Below are positions 47,110-58,699 of a stretch of 64,000 nucleotides of DNA, in pieces. The DNA is from Massospora cicadina (lineage: Eukaryota; Entomophthoromycota; Entomophthoromycetes; Entomophthorales; Entomophthoraceae). The stretch is taken from positions 1-64,000 of the forward strand of contig JAKSZP010009558.1 of NCBI GenBank assembly GCA_022478985.1, given 5' to 3'. The stretch's first letter is position 1; each line of letters starts with the position of its first letter. Made by a program: the position numbers and the translations under genes. Below the pieces are notes generated by a model. It had not been told where the DNA came from. It did no database searches and saw nothing but the letters and a program-made list of their open reading frames with translations.

Positions 47110-48030
47110 TTTCTCTTAGGTCCAATACTTCCAATTTTTTTTATTATCGACCTTCATCACTATATGACCAGAAGCGCTGTTTTTTCATATATATGCTACA
47201 CTTGCTGATTTTTAGCAATACTTTTGAATATATTAGGCCTTTAATTCTAACTGGTTATTCTTCCAACAGGCCCTAATTTCATCTCATATTTCGTCAACTG
47301 ATTCTTGAATATTCTTATCTCAATAGCCAACACTTTTTGTTCGAATGTTTAGATTGTTTTCTATTGAAAACGATTTTTGGCATTCATTGCCATTCTAAAC
47401 GTTGGAAGTAATTCCACTGGTGGATCTGTAAACGAACCCTCAATAACAAAGATCGTTCTGGCCTTATTAGCTTCATGCAATTTCGTTTGAATTATGGAAC
47501 TCATCTCCAGCAAATTCTGATCATTTATTGAGTGTTATTGATTTATATGATTTTCTCCACTACCTTGGATTAATCATTTCTGTTTTGACTTCATATCTTC
47601 GTTGGTGTGGAAATTTTTACTCTTAAATGATTGCTTCCTATTTCATCCAATGCCTCATCTAAACACTCACTCCACAGTACTATTTAAAGCGGACCCAATT
47701 TCAACCTGAGTTGATCCTACTGTTCCTTGGGACATTTTAAGATTACCCAAGTCAACCTAGTTGGCGCTGCTGATCCTCTTCATCTAAAGTACGTGTCCGG
47801 TGGAACAGGCTTCCTTACAGCACTAGATAGTTCCAAATCTAGGCTACAATTTTTTCCCTGGTAATGAGTATCTTCAATTTGCTTCACTTGGAGCTCCACT
47901 TCTGAGCTGGGTGAACGCCAATGCACGTGATCCACTTCATGTTCTGTCTTCAATAAAGTTACTTCCTTAGTAACTTATTTACAGAATTAGAAAATATCTT
48001 CATAGGACATCATGTTCTAAGTTCTTCTAC
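47110..48030 (-). pseudogene. H2 gag (broken)
   Basis: Minus strand, after the primer site. The frame EVDHVHWRSPSSEVELQVK, then DTHYQGKNCSLDLELSSAV, is open and matches H1 61075-61200, where a frameshift follows DTHYQGK. Further downstream an E/K/Q-rich part runs to 47110. No zinc knuckle seen. It takes the gag position; capsid function is inferred from place only. Confidence 0.7.
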
Positions 48031-48042
48031 TCAACTACACCT

Positions 48043-48057
48043 CTGTAGTGAGCACCA
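48043..48057 (-). other. H2 primer-binding site
   Basis: On the minus strand TGGTGCTCACTACAG, three bases after the 5' LTR. Identical to H1 (60954-60968), one base different from D. Confidence 0.85.
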
Positions 48058-48060
48058 CTT

Positions 48061-49221
48061 TGTAATAATTTATTGGGATTAATTATTTCTGGCCAATAAA
48101 CCCTATGAACTTACTACTTGCACAGGTTCAGATTTTGTGCAAATTGTCCATTTTGTATGATAGTTGATATATTCAATTTATAATAATATGATGACTATTA
48201 TCCATAGTTGAATGGAAGTCCTATATCTCAGCCCAACGCTTGGCCAGTATAGCCGCCCAAAATACTTGTGATGTCTTGGAATAGGGATTCGTTCCCTCAT
48301 ACCATATAACCCGATCTTCTCTTAGATTCCCATTGAAAGTTTATCCAGTTTTGACACACAGTTGGAAGCAATCCCCTGATTTATTTCCGCTTCTTCACAG
48401 GATCTCCACTCAGATCCTTACTCTTTTCCTTGAAGAGTCTCTCAATTATTGCACACTGCAATAATATCCCTGAGAAAAATAGAACAAATGAATGCTGATA
48501 AAGCGTAAAGAGCTGGTATATCTGCTGTATTTAATAAACTCTGTTAAACTCTGTACTACTGTCTAAACTATCATGTATCTTATTATAAGTGAATTCTAGG
48601 GAATTTATAGTGGGGGATTTGGCACCCAACCCTTGGCTGACATCTCTTTGATGAAAATGCAGCCTTTGCCATTGAATCACCCATCCTTGTCTCAGCAGCA
48701 ATGGTCTTTCCCATCCTGGCTAGGATTTCATCTTTGGACATCCTTGAGACCTAAAGAGGAAAGAGTCAGAAAACGTGTCCCTAACATTTTCCTCTCAATC
48801 CAAGCGAACCAACCATATTTGGCAAGCTACCTGCTTAGGTAATGGGACTTGTTACCCATTAAGGCACATAACGAACCAACTGATCAATTTATTAATTGCA
48901 GGTGGCATCACTTGCCTTGCAACTTACTCTGTAAAATTTTTGATCAGTTGGTAATGAAACCTGATTAATCCCAATCAGTACATCTGGTAGTTAATCAACT
49001 ATCAGATGTCCTTATTTTGCCAGCAATTCTGCCTGATGAGATCTTAAGCATCTGTGTGGATCCATACCTGATGGATCTGACCAGGAGAATAACCTAAAAT
49101 TCTCCAAACATAGTAGCCCAAAATCAGAGTCAAATGATTTCCACTTCACCTCGCATTAATAATGATTCCCTAGCGCCCCTGGTAATCTAGTCGGCTGGGA
49201 ATATGGTCAAAAATCCCAACA
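48061..49221 (-). repeat. H2 5' LTR
   Basis: 1161 bp. Pairs with 41717-42882. Differences are scattered substitutions and a few short gaps. Confidence 0.93.
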
Positions 49222-50446
49222 CCTGTGCATGATCCAAATATGACCAAACTTGGTGAAATGGGCTCTTGCATCAACTACAACAAGAAGTGGGACCGGAGAC
49301 ATCAGTATCAGTCTACTTCATAGTTAGTCTACCCAATTAAAGGGCTCAACGCGATCATTGTAGTAATGGGCATATACAACAAATATGGTCTGTCCATCCC
49401 ATGCTTAATTAGAACCACGGAGGAAGACATGGACCACTTGTTTGTGACCCATGTCTTCACCATGTTTGGGATACCACAGAAGATAATTAGTGACAGGGGG
49501 CAACAGTTCATGTCTAAATTCTGGGAGGCCCTGTGCTAATACTTCTCATCGTGCCATGTCAATCATTGGCTTATCACCCCTAGTCCAATGGACAAACCAA
49601 GAAAACTAACCAGTCCCTAAAGCAGTATCTCCGGTGTTGCACCTCAGCTGCTCAAGATACTTGGTTGGGAGATCTGGCCTTAGCTTAATTCTCATGTAAT
49701 GATTCCATGCACGCCTCTACTGGAATGTCGCAGCTGTATGCCAACTTAGTCTACAACCCAGAAATTACAATTGGCCCCAAATTCAAACAATTATGTTCAT
49801 ACCAGACAGATTTGCAAAACAAATTCAGAAAATACACCAGAAGGTGCAGAGGCAATTAACAAAAGCCTCTTTGAATGCCAAAAAGCCGACCAAGAATGGA
49901 GAGCAGCTTCTGAGTACCAGATGGGGGACCTGTGATGGTGGGCACAAAAATTCTTAACCTAAAGGAACACTGCCACAAACTTGCTTACAAGAGGGAAAGG
50001 TTCATATCACATCAGTAAAGTCTTGAATAATTGGTCCTTTTATATAAACTTGCCCCCACACTAGAAGATTCATAAGTCCTTCCACGCTTCAGTGATTTCA
50101 CCGTTCAAAGGGAACCGACCTTTGGACTTTGAACCCTTGTTGATGGAAGTAATGCTGGAATTTGAAGTGGAGGAAATCTTGAGTTTGAGGAATTGTAAAC
50201 GTGGTATCCATTAATAGATGACGTGAAAAGGGTTTTCCCATGACACAGTTGGTTTCAGGCCCGCAGTTGTACCAATTGTCATAATCTAATTCACTGAGTT
50301 TTATGCGCAAAGTCCTACTGCACTGACGCCTGCTGTAATGAAACCCCAGACCCTCTCAGCCACAAGCTGTCCATACCTCACAAACATTATGCTGTGGTAC
50401 AGGCTCTGGACGGAGGAGTAAACCCTGTCCTTTTAGGAAAGGGTAA

Positions 50447-51613
50447 TGTAAAGATCCCAGCTTCCCATTTACTAGAAGTGATTGAGTCATCCCGTTTGTA
50501 GCACTAGGTTTTAATTCACTCCTTTTAATCTAAGAAGGTGGAAGGACAAAAGAGCCCTTTTTATTAGAAAGATTGTCAGATTTAAGCATACTTTTGATGA
50601 GCAGTGGATTTCTTCAAAAGCCCCTCTGATTTATGTTAAGAAATGTCAAAAACTAGGGAAAGGGGTTTTCCAAGAAATTCAATTTTGGCAAAACCTATGT
50701 AATAAAATTGCAACAATCTGCGACGAAATCAGAGCATGATTGAGGATATTGATACCAAAGTCCTGAAGGGAATTTCGGCCCTGAAAATGATACAGAATTA
50801 TGCTTCAAACTGGAAGGAAAATTTCTGTTGAAAATTGCTAGATACACAGGCATGGTGAAACCCTGATGGAAGTGAAAGTATCGTCAACAGGAATCGCAGA
50901 TTGAGGCGACTGAAATGTGCAAGCTGACCCATGACGCAAAAAGTCTCAATATTTTAGAAATATTTGTGCGCCCAGTTGTCAGAAATGTTCCCAAGTCCCA
51001 GCTCCTCACTTTCTTCAATTATAAAAGCACAGTGCTCTGCCAATGGCAAAGTTCTGGGTTAATTTGTACTATCTTAATAAACTCTTTAATTTTTCCAATA
51101 TTCTTTGAACAATTTATAATTTTTCAAATAGTCTGGCGATCCCCAAGGAACCACCTCAGCTTATATAGGGTCCACATTTATTTGTATACATAATGATGGT
51201 GGCCGTCACATTGGTTATCTCTGCTATTGCCTCTTCAATTCGGAAACCCTTGGGATTCATACCCTATGAGTTTTGCAAGGAGTCTTAATCCTACAAAACA
51301 ACTATTGAGAATCTCAAAGTGAACATTTTAATCACTCAATCTAATCTATCTGAACTATGAAGAAAATGGAAATGACGATTCCTTGTTCACATCTTAGGTA
51401 GACACTGCTTGAATTAAACCTGACAAAAAGATTGTCACTCCCTCAGTACCAAGTACATGCTTAAAAGTATTGGAAGTACGGCCCAAAAATAGCTCAAGGA
51501 GAGCTGATTGACCCATTACTTAATCCAATTCGCCCTAATTATGGGGAAAATAGGAATGATGATTCAGCAGACTGCTCAAAGCAAAATGGAGATCAAACCT
51601 GATGAGGTCTTTT
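50447..51613 (+). repeat. G3 3' LTR, incomplete
   Basis: Begins TGTAAAGATCCCAG after AGGAAAGGG. It has TATAAAAG at 51020-51027 and AATAAA at 51076-51081, the expected promoter and polyadenylation layout. Similarity to the 5' LTR fades after GATGAGGTCTTTTT (51613), so about 280 bp are lost or replaced. Confidence 0.82.
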
Positions 51614-52152
51614 TGTCAAACATTCATAATTTAGGCGACATACTTGAGATACGCCTTAAGAGTTGCACAGGGTCAAGCCCACTGAGCAATGGATGAACAA
51701 TATGAAAATCGTTGGTCTGTCAAATATACTTAATAAACTTTAATTATGAGGCAATCACCTCAACCACACTACTTTATTTATATTAATATGACTAGTAGAC
51801 TCTTTCTGCTTGCAATTCCCTTCTTTCCACTACCCTTTTTTTCTTCCAAAAGACCTCCCCCTCTTTCTTCGCTTCCCACTCATATCTTCAACGCTTTGGT
51901 CAGTTTCACCCTTAGATTAGCTATTAATTATTCTCTAGAACTTATCTGATTCTGCCTCATCATTGAGGCTTTGTTGGAATTCATTCTATTCGCTGAACTA
52001 ATATTAACTCTACCAACTTGCTTTGAGTTGACATAATTTATCAAATCTCAAAGCTCCCTTCAGCAATTAAACTACAATTCTCTGAACTAATTAGGCTTCA
52101 ATCAATTTGCTTCCAGTCAACATAATTTACCACCCAAATCTTGAGGCTCATC
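51614..52152. other. unassigned AT-rich spacer with a degenerate tandem repeat
   Basis: Between the G3 3' LTR and gypsy I. About 52022-52190 holds two imperfect units: AGTTGACATAATTTATCA...CTCTGAACTAA and AGTCAACATAATTTACCA...CCACTGAACATA. They may be part of an LTR of gypsy I, but I found no LTR ends. Confidence 0.45.
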
Positions 52153-52658
52153 TCAAAATATAAAATACAATCCACTGAACATATGGCTTTTCGTCCAGTA
52201 ATACCAGTTTCTCAATAATACCCCCTTGACTGGACAATAAGTCTTATATTGATTATACAGATGAAGGTACTTTGTGTGCTTGGTTGATATTCTGACCACC
52301 TGCGGGTTCCTTAATGGTGTAGGCATCAATACCAGACTTCTCAATTATCTCAAATGGTCTGGTCCATATGGTAGCAAGCCTATTCCTTCTTCCAAACCAT
52401 GTTGGTCATGAAATAGTACATGATCTCCTACAGCAAACTGTGAAGTCTGCTATATCTAATTTGGTCAACTGCCTGATTGTGAATCTTCTTAGCTAAACTA
52501 GTGGAATACATTTCTGTTTGAAGTTTTATCAGTGTTTCCATTAAGTTAGTCAAATATCGCTTAAGCTATACTTCTCCTGCATCCTCAACAAAGGAATAAG
52601 AGATGCCAGCAAAGCTGTATGTCTTCCATAGAGTAATTGGAAGGGATTTTTTCCTGTC
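52153..52658 (-). pseudogene. gypsy I integrase C-terminal part
   Basis: Minus strand. Directly beyond LINE-B the frame continues TGKNPFQLLYGRH from FAYNISYH on the other side (57950). A GPY/F-like RPFEIIEKSGIDAY lies near 52310-52350, with VVRISTKHTKYLH after it. Broken by stops and frame changes. Confidence 0.78.
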
Positions 52659-52753
52659 AACAAATGATAGCTAACTTTTCTTTCCAAATACTATCACTTT
52701 TAGTAATATGATTTGATTCAAACAGCACAATTTGATAATCAATACCAGGTGAG

Positions 52754-54079
52754 ATGAGTATGAGTATAAAACAAAGAGCTGGGCGAACGCAGTAAAACGC
52801 AGCGGACCCAGACCTGCACCACCCAAAGGTACAAAGCGCACAGTTACAAATGAAAATCTTAGTAAAAATAAAAAACCCAAGGTGATGCCCCCGGGGATTT
52901 TGTTATTTTTTTGGTAAAATACTGCAGCTATATGGAATTATTCAAATTGCAACCACTGTCATTGGTGGAACACAGGATATGAGTTTTCCTGGGTGTAGAA
53001 ACACCAACAATGTGGGAAAAGTTTGGCAAAGCCAACATAAATTTTTCCTGCATGCAGTGTACTTAACAACCCATAATATCCGCAAAGGTTGGGTAGATCT
53101 TAAGTTTGAAACTGAGGAAGAAGCGAATGAAGCAGCAAAGGTCATAGTAGTACTCAACCTTCCCGATGGACAGCATTTAGTACTGACCAAACGCACCCAT
53201 TGGACAGAATCCAAAGATATTTGTATATTTTTTGATTATCTTCTGACCACACTGGTGTGCACAGTAGTTGAAGGACATTTCCAAGAAGTCTTGAAAGCCT
53301 ACAGAGAAATCAAACAATTCGAGATGCAAAGATTCCAGCTGATGCCAACCCTTAGCACTGGGAAGGCAATAGCAATTATTTCCCCAAACCAGGATGTAGT
53401 ATAGGATATTACAAAAATCCCTCACATAGCATCCTTCACCATTGATGGGAAAAAACCCAGCTGTTCTGCTCAACAGTGGAAAGCACACCCCCCATATGTA
53501 ACCACTGCCAGGCCTTTGGGCACAAGATTCATGCTTGCCCCATAAAAGAAGGCCTGAGAGAAATGTAATTCTGTGAGGAGGAAATGGGAGAAGATGACTC
53601 AGAATATGCCAAAATCATGGATACAACACAAGCTTTCAACTGGGGAGAACATGGGCAATATAAATAGTTGACCCAATTTCCCTGAAAAAATGAAAAATGG
53701 CCAAACAAGCTCACAAGCTGGCCGCGGCCAAGGCAAAGGCCTTGGAGGAATCATTCATATCGCCGGAACAGATCCAGGAAGACATGGATGAATTTGAGTC
53801 AATAAACCAATCAAATCCCATGGAAAACCAAACACCCAATTTGACTAGATTGAATTTGGTGAACCTGATTAGTAAATGAATGCAGCAAAACTGAGGTTCA
53901 GTGCACCCCCCAAAATTGCAGAATTTAACCCAATTGGGAAGGAAAATCAACAATGGAATGCGCAAGAAAATTATGCAGCCAATAAAAGCACACAATTGCA
54001 CTGCAATGATAAGTTGAAACCAACCAAAGCCAAGAGAGGAGTAAAAGCAGCGGCGACAAAAGGGGCAGAATACACCTAA
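52754..54079 (+). pseudogene. LINE-B ORF1: RRM-like core and CCHC knuckle (broken)
   Basis: First ATG after the 5' end is at 52754; the frame with SWANAVKRSG is shifted relative to it. The best frame is 52979-53404: GWVDLKFETEEEANEAA, then DICIFFDYLLTT. After a TAG the knuckle C-x2-C-x4-H-x4-C (CNHCQAFGHKIHAC) lies at about 53496-53540, then an E/K/Q-rich tail. Ends TAA at 54077-54079. Binds the element RNA in LINEs of this type (family knowledge). Confidence 0.87.
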
Positions 54080-54179
54080 CTCCTACTAATGGCTATGCTC
54101 TCCATGGCAGAGGTGCATTGGAGAGTAATGTGAGCGAGGGAGTAGGGCCAGGGGCCCTGCCAACCGCTCCTGAGGCGCA

Positions 54180-57100
54180 TCGGGCATCTCAGTAGAGATA
54201 GGGACGCTGAACATAGTGGGACTCAAGGCCTTAATGTCCTGGGCCAAGAAATTGAGTCTCATAAGAAACCCACCTGTGTATATTCTGGCGGTGCAGGAAA
54301 TCCACTGTCCACAGGGAGAGGAGGAGGCATGGGAAACAATGCTCCTGCCAACAATATTGTTTTGGTCGCAACACTGTGGAGTGATAGTACACGCGAACCA
54401 AAGCTTTAAATTTATCAAATAAAAATTCATTCCTGGACAGCCGTGTACTCACCATAACCTTCTAATGGCACACCAAAGTGCACACAATAGTCAGTGTGTA
54501 CGCCCTGAACAGTGCACGTGACTGAAGAGAATTTCTCACAGCCCTAACACAACTAAATCTACCAGCAAATATTTTCATTATGGGAGACATGAACTGCTGG
54601 ATTAACCCAGAATTGGATCGATGGACATACACAATGGAGATACCACAAGGACAAGTGAAACTCCGCGTACTAAAGGCCACCCTGGGACTATATGATCCAC
54701 TACCAAAAGGCTACACCTGCTACAAAACATGACACGCCCAAATGTACACAATGGTACACTTGTCTCTATGTCAAGGATAGACCTAATACTTGCACCAATA
54801 ATTTTCCAACACCAAATTCAAAATTTAAAACTACAAAAATCAAATTTTCCGACCATTAGCTTGTTTCAGTGTCCTACAAACCGGCTGAACCAAGTACTCA
54901 AGCACCCAGATGGTGCAGAATATGCCCAGAAAGTTTAGCCGACTTGGAATTTCAATCCTGGATGGAGGAAATATCCTCAACCCAGGTCAATCACCTTTTT
55001 GCTCAGACCCACTAACCACCTGGGAAAACTTCAAAAAATCAACAACCCAACAAATTAAACATACATCGTCTAGAAGACACAGGGCAGCTTCAGCCATTAT
55101 CAAGCACACCTTGGCAGAAGATTGACCATCTAGAAAACAGCGTACTATGCACAGGATACAGCCCTGGATGGGGTCACAAATGGGTGGAGGTTTCTTCTCA
55201 GCTAAGCACCTTGATCTGTGAACACCAACACTGAGTTGGAGTACAATATAAAGGCAAAAACATAAGAGATGGAGAAACTTGCTTGAGCTAATTTTTCCGC
55301 TGATTCCACGCCTGTAAAATATGATAGCTTGCACACAGGTCTGTCAAATGGAGAAATCCATAGCAAAAACACCCAAAGAATTTGCGACCAAAGTGCACAA
55401 GTTAAATAAAAATTTGTAAAAATCTGAGCTGGTCAAACCAGAGAAAATTGAAAATTCCTTAGAAGCGCATATATTGACACCACGGCCCAGAATAACACTT
55501 TAATCAATTTAATATCGCGTGAGGAATTATGGGAAGTAGTACGCGGTGCACCAAGAGGGAAATGATTGGACCTGATGGGATTCCCTATGAATTTTATATA
55601 AAGTATTTTACCAACATCGTTAATACCCTTTTAGCCTCAATGAACAAGTGTATTATGTAAACATGCCTCTTACCTGGAGGTAAAGAAGCCTACACGGTCA
55701 CTTTATTAAAAAAAGGAGACAGATTTGACCTCTTCAACTGGCGCCCAATTTCCCTAACCAACACAGATACAAACCTTTCACAAGAATTATGGCCAAAAGA
55801 CTAGGAGAAATTGGAACTGACGCGATATCCCCCATCACATTATGGATTTGTTTCAAGAAGATCCATATGGGACAACATCCACACAGTTGCAGATGTCAGC
55901 CAGTCCAAAACCTCTGGAGCACTTTTCTTTTTAGACCATAAAAAGGCATACGACATAGTGAACTGGACTTATCTTAGGGCCTGCCTTCAAAAACTCAAGC
56001 GCCCAAATAGATTCATAAACTGGGTGATGTTTTTCACAGAGTCTGCTACCATGGATGTGCGGGGAGCAGGCTTCTTAACCAGCCTAGTCATCCCACAGAA
56101 AGGACGCAAACAAGGAGACCCCTTAAGCCTATACTCTACAATTTTAGCTTAGACCCCCTAATCCGGAATACAAACACACTTCTCAAAGGAATCAATGTCA
56201 AGGGCCAGCCACCAGTCAAAATGATGGCCTTCGCTGATGATTGTGTGGTGGGAGTATCCAACAATAAGACGCTTGCAGGATTGATAAGATAATACAAGAT
56301 TATTCATCCATAAGTAATGCATCACTTAACACTGAGAAAACGGAAATTATACTCCTGGGAAAATATCAGACCAAGAGGATGCCATCTACCCTGGGCCAAC
56401 AAACAAATACAACATCAAGACTTTTTACAGGCATAGGAGCAAAAATTAGCAACAACCTCACTGAAACTTCCATTCACCACCAAGCCAACAGCTGGCCCTG
56501 TTCGTCACTTGGGAGTATGGTTGGAAGCAGGAGGTTACTCCAACTCCATGATGGAAAATCAACTTCTAGACAAAATAAAAAAACGCATTGTCTCCTTATA
56601 TGGACTCCAAACAGGTCTAACAGGAAGGGTCACGGTAGCCAGCTCTATGATCCTATCAATCATATGATTCACGGCCCATGCAATCGCTTTCTCACCATCC
56701 TTCTTCAACACAATTCACTCCATATTACAAAGATGGCTATGGTCCAACCACAACCCCCCTGTACACCTCAAAACCCTATTTGGTGCTAGAAGGAATGGAG
56801 GTATGGGGCTTACTAATCACGTAGAGCAAGCGACCCATATACTAGGATCTTGGATAGCTCAGTTGACTAGCCCAGATCTTCCAGATACACACTGGGACAG
56901 AACAGCAAGTTATAACTTCACACGTGCACTCCAATTAAGAAACCCAAAACACCCAACCACATTAATCAAGTATCTGGCATCCCATCCTACAGCGGCAGGT
57001 CCACACGGCACTCCTGCACATTTCAAACGAATACTCTTAGCCATGAGAAGAGAGACATGGCGGATCCACACTAATTGACCAAACCAGTCACCAAGGACGC

Positions 57101-57690
57101 CCAAGGCTATCCCATAGACAGGAAAACAATGCCCAAATAGTCACAGACAATATAATAAGCAAAAACCCAAGCACCATAGCCAGGATAGATTACCTGGACC
57201 ATATGGACATACCCTACAACCTGGAGACTCAAAGAAGAGTATGGAGATACACCATAACCATTTACACTAACCCAGGATAAGAGCACATGTATGGAGGTGT
57301 ATGAGGAGAGTATATCACACAGCTGAACGGTCAAATGCCACTCACACCTCATGTACAATATGTGGTCAGTTTGGAAGCCTAGCCCACCGTTTAGAACAAT
57401 GACCAACATCAGTGGTTGTATGGAAAAAGGCCATGCGCCTATTCCTTAAGAAAACGGACAATCATTCAGCCTAGCAAGGAACATATTTGCTATATACATG
57501 GACTCTCCTTTCTACCCATCTCTCAGGGCGTTAATAGTAGCAATAGCACTATGGACGATACATACAATGGTACTGTAATCGCTCACAAGAGCAGCGACTA
57601 CAATCCAAGAAGCCATCCATCACTTCCACAGCCATATATTGAAACTTTTCCAGTGAATGGCTGTTTGGACACATGACCCCTCATAACAGA
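54180..57690 (+). pseudogene. LINE-B ORF2: APE endonuclease, reverse transcriptase, zf-RVT knuckle (broken)
   Basis: Endonuclease start IGTLNIVGLKALMSW, ILAVQEIHC, and intact GDMN at 54583-54594 (IMGDMNCW). RT: SRRSIWDNIHTVADVSQ, FLDHKKAYDIVNW, then FADD at 56230-56241 in VKMMAFADDCVVGVSNN. zf-RVT-like knuckle TICGQFGSLAHRLEQ near 57357-57402 keeps the His that LINE-A lost. Ends near WLFGHMTP at about 57690. Breaks include the start region, 55500-55810 and 56270-56380. Confidence 0.92.
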
Positions 57691-57945
57691 AGGACAATTA
57701 ACACATGGTTCCCCATATGGTTCCTAAAGGTTGATCCTTTCCTTCACACATGCTGCATCCAAGAATAAGCCAGCATAAACCCCCTCCCTACCGTCCTAAT
57801 CTTGGTGATCCTGGAGACAACAATAGGGGCTTTGAACCCTCTGGGGTGTCTTTAAATTTCGAATTTCATTAGTTCCCTCACTATATCAGAAGTACTTGTC
57901 CCCTGGTCGACCTTCCTCAGAATAAATATAACAAATGATAGCTAA

Positions 57946-58640
57946 TATTATATGCAAATATGGTGGTGAATAGCTTGGTACTCCAGTTGGCAGGCCAATC
58001 ATTTACCATTTTACAGAGAATGTTCATCAAAATGCCATTGACTTGTTTAAGAATTCCATTGGATTTAGGGTGGTATGGGGTAATTAAGACCCCACGGATG
58101 GCCATCAACTCATTTAACTTAGGAATAACATGTGATGTGAAATTTATTGCGTTGTCCATGAAAATAAACTGCAGACAGCCATGTCGCTGTAGGACGCACT
58201 CCATAATTAACTTAATGGTGGTTACAGCCCCTAAATCCATGATTGCTCTTGCTTCCACCCACCTGATAAAATGATCATGGCTACAAGCTATATTTGGAGC
58301 GATTTTCCCTTGTCAACAGAGGGCCCACCACATCAAAGGAAACAGTGTGCCATGCAAAACAGAATTTTACCAGCTGATATGTACTTTCCTATGGAAAGGT
58401 TTCTCCACTTGACACTGGTGACAACAAGCAACCTTTTCAAGCACATCATAGTGCATGCTCTCCCAATAGCAGCAGGGTTGCAAGAACCACAGCGTTTTCT
58501 GAAACCCTTCATGATCTACCGCCCTATATGCATCCAAGATAATTGCTGTAGGGCAGAGGGCTTTGGGAATCTCAGCATCAATTCTCTGATTCTCTTATAG
58601 AATTTCCATCGTGCAAGGAGGTGTTGCAGCGAAGTCCATA
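57946..58640 (-). pseudogene. gypsy I integrase core and zinc domain
   Basis: Minus strand. Zinc-domain Cys pair CCHCQVEK-like near 58430; core RWVEARAIMDLGAVTTIKLI, FIFMDNAINFTS (second Asp present), and GILKQVNGIL, where the catalytic Glu is Lys (58046-58048, G to A). Ends in FAYNISYH at the LINE-B target site. Confidence 0.85.
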
Positions 58641-58699
58641 TAACGCTTTGATCACTTGAGGCCACTCATCGCGATACTTGCCAATAATCATCTTCTAAT

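Larger units (their letters stand above)
41717..49221 (-). mobile_element. gypsy element H2 with both LTRs and an antisense gene
   Basis: 7505 bp on the minus strand: 5' LTR 48061-49221, primer site 48043-48057, gag, a GGTTCAG-rich segment, RT thumb and RNase H, integrase, a second GGTTCAG-rich segment, a region coding on the opposite strand, purine tract, 3' LTR 41717-42882. A perfect 5-base duplication CCTGT flanks it (41712-41716 and 49222-49226) inside the G3 integrase. Compared with H1, the RT palm (about 0.86 kb, equivalent to 62110-62970) is missing. Confidence 0.94.
41520..49950 (+). pseudogene. G3 integrase, split by the H2 insertion
   Basis: Two pieces: about 41520-41716, ending in the zinc-domain Cys pair WIECCQTC, and 49222-49950, starting with the duplicated CCTGT and continuing through SVSVYFIV, a core Asp region that is decayed, IISDRGQQF (49480-49506) and NGQTKKTNQS near 49590, where the catalytic Glu is Lys. 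The 3' part aligns with element G integrase. Confidence 0.85.
37340..51613 (+). mobile_element. G-family gypsy element G3, split by H2
   Basis: 5' LTR 37340-38765, primer site 38766, gag remnant, protease, RT, RNase H, the first part of integrase to 41716, then H2 (41717-49221), the rest of integrase from 49227, purine tract AGGAAAGGG, and 3' LTR from 50447. The 3' LTR stops matching at about 51613, short of its full length. Gag is shorter than in element G: the segment corresponding to about 30600-31400 of G is missing. Confidence 0.9.
52675..57929 (+). mobile_element. LINE-B, near full-length non-LTR retrotransposon
   Basis: 5255 bp between perfect 16-base duplications AACAAATGATAGCTAA (52659-52674 and 57930-57945), inserted in gypsy I integrase. 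Same family layout as LINE-A: ORF1 with RRM-like core and CCHC knuckle, then ORF2 with endonuclease, RT and zf-RVT. 3' tail CCCTGGTCGACCTTCCTCAG then AATAAATAT. The GDMN and FADD motifs are intact, but stops and frameshifts break both ORFs. Confidence 0.95.
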
